This document shows positions 26,273 to 32,381 of a DNA stretch of 64,000 nt, piece after piece. Positions within the stretch are counted from its first letter, which is position 1. The number at the start of each line of letters is the position of its first letter. The notes beneath the pieces are model-generated. The model ran no database searches. It had not been told where the DNA came from and saw only the letters and a list, made by a program, of their open reading frames with translations. A program made the translations under genes and the position numbers. The DNA lies in assembly GCA_002395155.1 (NCBI GenBank), contig DGWD01000040.1, forward strand, positions 37,414-101,413, written 5' to 3'. This stretch comes from Treponema sp. UBA4267. Lineage in GTDB: Bacteria; Spirochaetota; Spirochaetia; Treponematales; Treponemataceae.

Positions 26273-26623
26273 AATGTTTAACTTTGCAAGCATCTTTGAA
26301 ACTTCATCTAAAAGTCCCATAACTTCACTTAATTCTTCTTTATCCAAATAGCCGATTCTTTCGCAAATTAATAATTGAGTTTCTAATTCAGCAGCAGAAC
26401 CTTTTGCTATACCAACAAACTGTTTATATTCTTTAATTGAATTTCTAGATTTTCCTTCTGCTATATTACTGGGAATTGAAACAGCGGAACGTCGGATTTG
26501 ATCACACAATGAATACCGTTCTTCTTTTGGAAGCTGTTCCATAAGCTTGTAAACAAGAACTACTAAATCCATTGATTTCTGCCATACAGTTAGATCCTTA
26601 TGGCTTTCGACTTTCCCATTCAT
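26252..26623 (-). CDS. S23 / four-helix bundle protein (23S rRNA intervening-sequence family)
   Basis: This 123-residue protein has the S23 family pattern: HKDLTVWQKSMDLVVLVYKL at residues 8-27, then CDQIRRSAVSIPSNIAEGKS near 44, then YKQFVGIAKGSAAELETQL near 67. It should fold as a four-helix bundle that forms a pentamer, like proteins found inside 23S rRNA intervening sequences of Leptospira and the Avd accessory proteins. No biochemical role is established for free-standing copies. It interrupts the pur operon and is bounded by inverted heptamer arrays; the right one touches its start codon and the left one encodes its C-terminal ALAPRT and stop. Confidence 0.9.
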   Translation of the reverse strand: MNGKVESHKDLTVWQKSMDLVVLVYKLMEQLPKEERYSLCDQIRRSAVSIPSNIAEGKSRNSIKEYKQFVGIAKGSAAELETQLLICERIGYLDKEELSEVMGLLDEVSKMLAKLNIALAPRT

Positions 26624-26624
26624 T

Positions 26625-26655
26625 CCTATAACCTAGCACCTATAACCTAGAACCT
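26625..26655. repeat. Heptamer tandem array between purE and the S23 gene
   Basis: Four units, CTATAAC CTAGCAC then CTATAAC CTAGAAC, occupy this gap. The stop codon of purE (TAG on the minus strand, 26647-26649) is inside the array, and the S23 start codon is one base from its other edge. Confidence 0.85.
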
Positions 26656-27141
26656 TACATCAATACCTGACGAAGCAGCGTCATCTGCAAGCTTCTTTCT
26701 AAAATCTTTTAATTTCTGTGCAAGTTCTTTGTCGTTGAGGGCAAGAATCTGCAATGCAAGATAAGCTGCATTTTTTGCAGAATTAATTCCAACAGTTGCT
26801 ACAGGAATCTGTGGAGGCATTTGAACAATACTGAGCAATGCATCCATTCCTCCTAACCCGTTAGATTTTTCGCTAACGCATTCAAGAGGAACTCCAATTA
26901 CAGGCAATGTTGTAATTCCTGCAATTACACCTGGAAGAGCAGCAGCAAGACCGGCACCGGCAATAATCACCTGACATCCATCTTTTTCTACTTCTTCTAC
27001 TGTTTTTTTGAGTAAAGCCCCGGCTCTGTGGGCAGAAATGATATAAGCCTTGTAGTCAACACCGAATTCTGTAAGAACATCGGCAGCCTTTTTCATAGTG
27101 TCTTTGTCTGATTTTGAACCAAAGAAAATTGCAACTTTCAT
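26647..27141 (-). CDS. purE: 5-(carboxyamino)imidazole ribonucleotide mutase / AIR carboxylase
   Basis: PurE carboxylates or rearranges AIR-derived substrate to CAIR in purine synthesis. The 164-residue protein shows IFFGSKSDKDTMKKA, ISAHRAGALLKKT near residue 40, and LLSIVQMPPQIPVATVGI near 105. The substrate-site loop reads IIAGAGLAAALPGVIAG. Many class I enzymes have AAHLPG there, so the His of that loop is replaced by Ala. The protein is otherwise class I-like. No purK is nearby. The final codon and stop come from the heptamer array. It is the first gene of the minus-strand pur run. Confidence 0.92.
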   Translation of the reverse strand: MKVAIFFGSKSDKDTMKKAADVLTEFGVDYKAYIISAHRAGALLKKTVEEVEKDGCQVIIAGAGLAAALPGVIAGITTLPVIGVPLECVSEKSNGLGGMDALLSIVQMPPQIPVATVGINSAKNAAYLALQILALNDKELAQKLKDFRKKLADDAASSGIDVRF

Positions 27142-27266
27142 ATTGGAGTTATATCACAAAAAGCACTTCATCTCAATAATATACAAAAAGAAAACAATAA
27201 AGTGATAATGGACAAGGGCTCCTAATCAAAATAAAAAGTCCTCTACCCCATCATCTTAAAACTCGT

Positions 27267-27272
27267 TAAAAT
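27267..27272 (+). promoter_or_regulatory. -10 box, predicted leaderless start
   Basis: TAAAAT ends six bases before the ATG at 27279. No ribosome binding site is seen in this short stretch. Confidence 0.45.
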
Positions 27273-27278
27273 AAAAGA

Positions 27279-28886
27279 ATGATTAAGGAAATTTCAATTA
27301 CAGTTCAGCCTCAGGATGAAAAAAATCAGGGCTTACATAAATCTCTCATTATAAAAGAATTAAAGAAGAACAAACTTCCCTCTAACGACCTGACATTAGT
27401 CTTTATCAAAAAATCTATTGATGCACGTCACGGGCAGCTAAAACTCCACATGCGTTACAAGGTTTATATTGGCGAAAAACCTGGTCAAAATGAAAATAAA
27501 CTTCCTGAGTGGAAAAAAACTGATAAAAGGCGTTCCGTTATCATTGTTGGCTCAGGTCCTGCAGGTCTTTTTGGTGCTCTTAAGCTGCTGGAAGATGGAG
27601 TCCAGCCAATCATTTTGGAAAGAGGGGCAGAAACATCTCAACGAAAAATTGATATTGCCAAAATTTCTACTAAGGATGATGTAAACGAAGATTCTAACTA
27701 CTGCTTTGGCGAAGGCGGTGCCGGAACCTTCTCGGATGGAAAACTTTACACCCGCAGTAACAAACGTGGTGATATAAGTAAAATCCTAAAAATCTTTAAT
27801 TACTTTGGTGCTAGCGAAAAAATCCTTACTGATGCCCACCCTCATATAGGAACTGATTGTCTGCCAGGTGTTGTAAATGCCATGAGAGCAAAAATAATCG
27901 AACTTGGCGGACAGGTAATTTTTAATTGCAAGGTAACAGACCTGCTTTTAGAAGATGATGAAAAAGCAAAAAAAGTGATTGGAGTAAAGACCTTGGACAC
28001 CCTTACAGGCCAGGAAAAAGAGATAAAGGCTCAGGCTGTCCTCCTTGCTACTGGTCATTCTGCAACTGATATATATAAAATGATTGCAAAACTTGCACCA
28101 GAAGCACTTGAAGCAAAAACTTTTGCAGCTGGGGTTCGTGTTGAACATCCAAGAAGTCTGATTGATGCAATTCAATATCACGGAAAACTGGATAATCAAC
28201 TGGGAGCAGCCGAATACAGACTTACAACTCAGGTTGAAGGCAGGGGTGTTTATTCTTTCTGTATGTGTCCGGGTGGTTTTGTTGTACCTTCAAGTACAGG
28301 TCCAAACGAAATTGTTGTAAACGGCATGTCGGCTTCTGGCCGAAATTCCAAGTGGTCAAATGCCGCAATTGTAGTAGAAATTAGGCCTGAAGATATTCCA
28401 GAAAAATACCAGAAAAAGGCAAAGGAATTGGGATGTCCTCAAATTGCAGGAATTTTATTCAGAAGCGATTTAGAAAAATCTGCAAAAGATAATGGCAAGG
28501 GCCAGGCAGCTCCTGCACAAAGACTGAAAGACTTTTTAGATAATAAAAAATCCAACAATCTACCTGCATCATCTTATACTGCGGGACTTGTAAGTTCTAA
28601 CTTAAATGAATGGTTACCAGAACACATTTGCAGCCGTTTACATCAGGCCTTTAAAGATTTTAACAAAAATATGAAAGGTTATGTTTGTAATGATGCTCTT
28701 ATGATTGCAATAGAAACCAGAACTTCTACACCGGTTAGAATTTCCAGAGATAAGGAAAGTCTTGAATGTATTGGCATAAAGGGACTTTATCCAGCTGGAG
28801 AAGGAAGCGGCTATTCAGGAGGAATTGTTTCATCTGCAATGGATGGTGAAAACTCCTGTGCAAAAATAATTGAATCCTTAAAATAG
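27279..28886 (+). CDS. FAD-dependent oxidoreductase, COG2509 type
   Basis: This 535-residue flavoprotein has an N-terminal region of about 80 residues (ISITVQPQDEKNQGLHKSL onward) typical of the COG2509 family. Next comes a dinucleotide-binding fold, VIIVGSGPAGLFGALKLLE near residue 90. The FAD-contacting C-terminal motif LYPAGEGSGYSGGIVSSAMD is near 505. The motif NYCFGEGGAGTFSDGKLYTR near 145 is characteristic of the family. Its substrate and physiological role are not established. It stands alone on the plus strand. Confidence 0.85.
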   Translation: MIKEISITVQPQDEKNQGLHKSLIIKELKKNKLPSNDLTLVFIKKSIDARHGQLKLHMRYKVYIGEKPGQNENKLPEWKKTDKRRSVIIVGSGPAGLFGALKLLEDGVQPIILERGAETSQRKIDIAKISTKDDVNEDSNYCFGEGGAGTFSDGKLYTRSNKRGDISKILKIFNYFGASEKILTDAHPHIGTDCLPGVVNAMRAKIIELGGQVIFNCKVTDLLLEDDEKAKKVIGVKTLDTLTGQEKEIKAQAVLLATGHSATDIYKMIAKLAPEALEAKTFAAGVRVEHPRSLIDAIQYHGKLDNQLGAAEYRLTTQVEGRGVYSFCMCPGGFVVPSSTGPNEIVVNGMSASGRNSKWSNAAIVVEIRPEDIPEKYQKKAKELGCPQIAGILFRSDLEKSAKDNGKGQAAPAQRLKDFLDNKKSNNLPASSYTAGLVSSNLNEWLPEHICSRLHQAFKDFNKNMKGYVCNDALMIAIETRTSTPVRISRDKESLECIGIKGLYPAGEGSGYSGGIVSSAMDGENSCAKIIESLK

Positions 28887-28939
28887 TTTCTTCAATTAAA
28901 CAAAAAATACGCTTTCTAATGGATTGACCATAATTTATA

Positions 28940-28948
28940 TGTTATAAT
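28940..28948 (+). promoter_or_regulatory. Extended -10 promoter, predicted leaderless start
   Basis: TGTTATAAT ends seven bases before the ATG at 28956. It is the same nine bases found before cdd and era. Confidence 0.6.
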
Positions 28949-28955
28949 TATTACT

Positions 28956-29723
28956 ATGGATAAGAACAGCATCAACAAGGAGAGAGTTGTATCGTTTGTT
29001 GGATTCATATTTCTTGTTGTAGCTGCTATAACAGGATTTCTGTGGGATGGCGACCCATATTCTATACTCCATAGAATGATGGATACTGCAATCTTGATTC
29101 CTTGGACACATGTAATTTGTGCCGCAATGGCCTTTTTCCTTATTTTCAAACCCAAAAACATTTTCTTTATAGTTATTCTCAATATAGAAAGTATTCTTTC
29201 GTTATTAACTAATTATACTCAGCTGGGGATTTTCTTCTTCTGGGCTTCGATTATTTTAATCTTTGTAAAAGACATTTTCAAAAATAAAAATAAATTAGTT
29301 ATTTCTATACTTTTTTTTATCCACTTTCTAGCCCTTTTAGGTTCATATACACATGGGTGGAAAACAACATTTCTTTCAATTGGGTACTCGGCATTTTGTT
29401 TTGTATTCTATAGCTGGATTTACTCAATTCTAAAGGCTAAGCTTTCGTGCTTTCTTCCTTCAAATGTTTCTAACAATCAGACAATTTACAATAAAAAGCC
29501 TGGTCAAATTATAAAATTGTCTGATTATAATCTTACTGAACGACAGATTACTTTTGTTTTAGAAAATATTCACAATAACCTTTCTTATAAAGAAATCAGC
29601 GATAAATATTTTGTAAGTATTTCAACAGTAAAAAAGACTTTTGCAGAAGTTTATAAAATTTTTAATGTAACAAAACTTGAAGAACTTCGCATTCTCTTAC
29701 TCCAATATCAGGTAAAAGAATAA
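28956..29723 (+). CDS. Membrane-anchored LuxR-type transcriptional regulator
   Basis: This 255-residue protein has about six membrane segments in residues 10-160. A C-terminal LuxR-type helix-turn-helix (about 190-250) reads NLTERQITFVLENIHNNLSY, then KEISDKYFVSISTVKKTFAE. The layout resembles membrane-sensor HTH regulators without a receiver domain. The signal and targets are unknown. The gene is monocistronic, and the ABC transporter operon converges on it. Confidence 0.8.
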   Translation: MDKNSINKERVVSFVGFIFLVVAAITGFLWDGDPYSILHRMMDTAILIPWTHVICAAMAFFLIFKPKNIFFIVILNIESILSLLTNYTQLGIFFFWASIILIFVKDIFKNKNKLVISILFFIHFLALLGSYTHGWKTTFLSIGYSAFCFVFYSWIYSILKAKLSCFLPSNVSNNQTIYNKKPGQIIKLSDYNLTERQITFVLENIHNNLSYKEISDKYFVSISTVKKTFAEVYKIFNVTKLEELRILLLQYQVKE

Positions 29724-29734
29724 ATCAAGCCCCA

Positions 29735-29781
29735 TAAAAAAAACCGTTAGCTTGACCTCTCTCCTGTCAAACTAACGGTTC
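29735..29781 (-). terminator. Intrinsic terminator for the minus-strand transporter operon
   Basis: AACCGTTAG and CTAACGGTT, extended inward by TTGAC/GTCAA, form a stem of about 15 bp. Read on the minus strand it is followed by a run of eight T. It should stop transcripts leaving the ABC ATPase gene. Confidence 0.75.
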
Positions 29782-29855
29782 TTCCACCGATTAAACGGTA
29801 TCCTTACATAAAAGAACTCTCTCTCAACAACGCTTTTCTATGTAAAAAAAAAGGA

Positions 29856-29995
29856 TTAACTTTCATTTAACTTTTTTTAACTTTATGACTATATCATAAT
29901 TTTAAAGTATTAAATCGTCAATCAATTTTATACCGTTTTAACCGAAGTTAAAAAAATATAACCATGGTTATTTTGAACAAAAACTATATAGTTTT
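29856..29995. repeat. Phased direct repeats and palindromes in a convergent gap
   Basis: TTAACTTT occurs three times, starting at 29856, 29867 and 29877, one helical turn apart. Further on are two perfect palindromes, ATAACCATGGTTAT at 29958-29971 and AAAACTATATAGTTTT at 29980-29995. No gene is visible in the 285-bp gap between the LuxR-type gene and the ABC ATPase gene. The arrangement resembles regulator binding sites, but both flanking genes end here. Confidence 0.5.
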
Positions 29996-30008
29996 GTTAT
30001 ATTTTTGA

Positions 30009-30746
30009 CTATAAAACAGATTTTAGGAATTGTTGTAAGCGTTCATTCTTTGGATGCTGGAAAAGTTGTTCTGGACTACCTTCTTCCTCAATATACCCAC
30101 CATTCATAAAGAGAACTCTGTCCGCAACTTCTCTGGCAAATCCCATTTCGTGAGTTACAACAAGCATTGTCATTCCATCTTTTGCAAGATTCTTCATTAC
30201 TTCAAGAACTTCGCCAACCATTTCTGGATCCAATGCCGATGTAGGTTCATCAAAAAGCATTACATCAGGATGCATAGCAAGAGAACGAACAATTGCAATT
30301 CTCTGTTTCTGTCCACCAGACAAAGTTGAAGGATATGCATTTGCTTTTTCAGGAAGCCCAATTCTTTCAAGCAGAACCATTGCTTCCTTTTCTGCTTCTT
30401 CTTTTGTTTTTAATTTAAGAGTAACAGGAGCCAGGGTAATATTTTCCAAAACTGTAAGATGAGGAAAAAGGTTGAAGTGCTGAAATACCATACCCATTTT
30501 TCGACGGGCTAAATCAAGGTCTACTTTTGGATCAGTCATCACCATATCTTCAAAAACAATTGTTCCGCCAGTAGGATCTTCCAAACGATTCAAACAACGC
30601 AAAAAAGTTGATTTTCCTGAACCAGAAGGCCCAATGATTACAATTTTTTCCCCCTGTTTTACATCCAGAGAAACATCTCTTAAAACTTCTAAATCACCAA
30701 ACTTTATCTGTAAGTTTCTAACTTCAATCAAATTATTATCTGTCAC
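30009..30746 (-). CDS. Amino-acid ABC transporter ATP-binding protein
   Basis: This 245-residue polar amino-acid-type ABC ATPase (GlnQ/HisP/ArtP group) powers the importer with the permease and binding protein upstream. Walker A is GPSGSGKSTFLR near residue 37, signature LSGGQKQRIAIVRSLA near 138, Walker B VMLFDEPTSALDPEM near 160, and the switch His is in VVTHEMGFAREVADRV near 190. A GTG start at 30746 is chosen because GGATGG lies five bases before it and it overlaps the permease end by 11 bases; an upstream ATG at 30776 lacks such a site. Confidence 0.94.
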   Translation of the reverse strand: MTDNNLIEVRNLQIKFGDLEVLRDVSLDVKQGEKIVIIGPSGSGKSTFLRCLNRLEDPTGGTIVFEDMVMTDPKVDLDLARRKMGMVFQHFNLFPHLTVLENITLAPVTLKLKTKEEAEKEAMVLLERIGLPEKANAYPSTLSGGQKQRIAIVRSLAMHPDVMLFDEPTSALDPEMVGEVLEVMKNLAKDGMTMLVVTHEMGFAREVADRVLFMNGGYIEEEGSPEQLFQHPKNERLQQFLKSVL

Positions 30747-31401
30747 TTTTTGCCATCCTTTTTTCAAAAATACCAAAGAGTTTAGTAAGGCCTACTGTCA
30801 AAATTAAATAAATAACAGCACACGAAAGCAAAGGAATCCAGGCATTATAAGTTGCACTACGAATCATATCACCGGCCTTTGTCATATCCATAACGGCAAT
30901 AAAACTTGCTACTGAAGTTTCCTTTATCAAAACAATAAATTCACTTGTATAGGTAGGAAGAACTGCTTTTACTGCTTGAGGAAGAATAATCTTAAATAAA
31001 GTTTGATTTCTACTCAAACCAAGAGAACGTCCTGCCTCTGTCTGTCCTTTTGAAACGCCCTGAATACCTGCACGGAAAATTTCTGTACAATATGCACCAG
31101 AGTTAAAACCATAAGCAAGAATAGCAACAAAAAGACGATTCATTCCCAAAGGAGCAAAAACTACAAAGTAGAAAATCATAAGTTGGGTTGCAAGAGGAAT
31201 TCCTCTCAAAACAGTTGTGTAAACTTCAGCAATTACCTTTAAAATCTTGTTACCGGAAACCTTCATCAGAGCAAAAATACAGCCCAATACAGTTCCTATA
31301 ATAATGGCACAAATTGAAATTAAAAGAGTATTCCCAAGTCCCTGCAAAATCAACATATAACGCTGACCTGCAATCATAGTGTCAAAAAATGATTGAAACA
31401 A
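30736..31401 (-). CDS. Amino-acid ABC transporter permease
   Basis: This 221-residue inner-membrane permease of the HisM/GlnP type has about five membrane segments. The cytoplasmic coupling loop carries EAGRSLGLSRNQTLFKIILPQ near residue 135 (EAA motif). It begins with a long membrane helix, GLGNTLLISICAIIIGTVLG. It likely forms a homodimer, since only one permease gene is present. It is separated from the binding-protein gene by a terminator-like hairpin at 31451-31507 and overlaps the ATPase gene. Confidence 0.94.
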   Translation of the reverse strand: MFQSFFDTMIAGQRYMLILQGLGNTLLISICAIIIGTVLGCIFALMKVSGNKILKVIAEVYTTVLRGIPLATQLMIFYFVVFAPLGMNRLFVAILAYGFNSGAYCTEIFRAGIQGVSKGQTEAGRSLGLSRNQTLFKIILPQAVKAVLPTYTSEFIVLIKETSVASFIAVMDMTKAGDMIRSATYNAWIPLLSCAVIYLILTVGLTKLFGIFEKRMAKSDR

Positions 31402-31450
31402 TTTTCTTTCCTTTATTAAAAAAATGAATTTTAATTATACACTTTTAAAC

Positions 31451-31507
31451 AAAAAAAGACAGCCACCGGAAAGCTCATTTCTTTAGCCTCCCTTGGCTGT
31501 CTTTATC
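31451..31507 (-). terminator. Partial terminator between binding protein and permease
   Basis: GACAGCC and GGCTGTC pair and are flanked by AAA/TTT. On the minus strand a run of T7 follows the stem. The hairpin lies inside the transporter operon, so it probably acts as an attenuator that leaves more transcript of the binding protein than of the membrane parts. Confidence 0.7.
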
Positions 31508-31522
31508 AGGTAAGTAAAAAAC

Positions 31523-32305
31523 TTAGTTAGCTCTTACAATGATAACCTGTTCAGATGCAAAGTATGGATCAGAGAAGTCAACATTCTTTTTGCGTTCTTC
31601 TGTTACTGACATACCAGCAGCAATAAAGTCGATTGTACCAGACTGAAGAGCTGGAATAAGACTGTCAAAAGCCATATCTACAACTTCAAGTTTAGCTCCA
31701 TAATCTTTTGCAATTTTCTGACCCATTGTAATATCAAAACCAACGATATCTTTTCCCTCAACATATTCAAATGGAGGAAAAGCAGCGTTTGTTCCAAGTT
31801 TTACAGTGTTTGAACCAGAAAGAGCAATATTTGCAGGAATTGCAATAGCACCATCAGCTGGCATGAATGCAGCAACTAAAGCTTCATAATCGCCATTAGA
31901 CTTCATATTTGCAATTGTCGAATTAATGCTATTCAATAAAGATGTATTCCCCTTCTTTACAGCAATAGCATATTCTTCCTTATTATCTGCAAAAGCCTGA
32001 TCACGAACAATCTTCAAATCAGGATTACGTGCAACAATTTCCTTAGCAGGAAGTTCATCAATAACAACTGCATCAATTGTTCCATTCTTTAAGTCCAAGG
32101 CAGCATCAATACCTGTTTTGAAAGATGAAAGTTTTACGCCAGGAACATTATCCTGAACCCATGATTCACCAGTTGTACCAGCCTGAACACCAATCTTTTT
32201 CATTTCCAAATCAGCAATTGAATTAATAACAACTTCTGATTTAGAACAAGCTACAAAAGTTAACGCAGAAAAAAGAACTGCAGCTACAAATGTATATTTT
32301 TTCAT
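31523..32305 (-). CDS. Amino-acid-binding lipoprotein with circularly permuted SBP_bac_3 fold
   Basis: This 260-residue lipoprotein has lipobox FVAC at residues 17-20. Residues 28-150 match the second half of the family, starting SIADLEMKKIGVQAGTTGE, through DAVVIDELPAKEI, to YEALVAAFM, the normal C-terminal helix. After a linker of about 18 residues, residues 168-260 match the first half, KLGTNAAFPPFEY, GFDITMGQKIAKDYG, IPALQSGTIDF and VDFSDPYFASEQVIIVRAN, where the protein ends. All parts of the fold are present but the order is swapped. The ATG at 32305 follows GAGGT. The family binds polar amino acids outside the cytoplasmic membrane and delivers them to the permease. Two ARG-box-like sites overlap its promoter. 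Confidence 0.9.
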   Translation of the reverse strand: MKKYTFVAAVLFSALTFVACSKSEVVINSIADLEMKKIGVQAGTTGESWVQDNVPGVKLSSFKTGIDAALDLKNGTIDAVVIDELPAKEIVARNPDLKIVRDQAFADNKEEYAIAVKKGNTSLLNSINSTIANMKSNGDYEALVAAFMPADGAIAIPANIALSGSNTVKLGTNAAFPPFEYVEGKDIVGFDITMGQKIAKDYGAKLEVVDMAFDSLIPALQSGTIDFIAAGMSVTEERKKNVDFSDPYFASEQVIIVRAN

Positions 32306-32327
32306 ATTTATACCTCTTACGAGTAGT

Positions 32328-32356
32328 ACATTAGCGTTTTTTGTATTTTTATGCAA
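32328..32356 (-). promoter_or_regulatory. Promoter of the amino-acid transporter operon
   Basis: On the minus strand TTGCAT (32356-32351) and TAATGT (32333-32328) are 17 bases apart, about 20 bases before the start codon plus leader. The -35 hexamer lies partly within the proximal ARG-box-like site. Confidence 0.55.
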
Positions 32357-32377
32357 TAGAAACTGTATATTTATGCA
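32342..32377. promoter_or_regulatory. Tandem ARG-box-like operator
   Basis: TGTATTTTTATGCA (32342-32355) and TGTATATTTATGCA (32364-32377) are 13 of 14 identical and 22 bp apart. Each fits the ArgR pattern TGNATWWWWATNCA. ArgR hexamers bind pairs of such boxes about 21 bp centre to centre. The pair overlaps the predicted -35 of the binding-protein gene. An argR gene is not in the window, so the regulator is inferred. Confidence 0.5.
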
Positions 32378-32381
32378 ATCT

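Noticed and set aside
25079..26655. Heptamer arrays considered as CRISPR or telomere-like DNA
   Set aside because: Units are only 7 bp and contiguous without spacers, and no cas genes are present.
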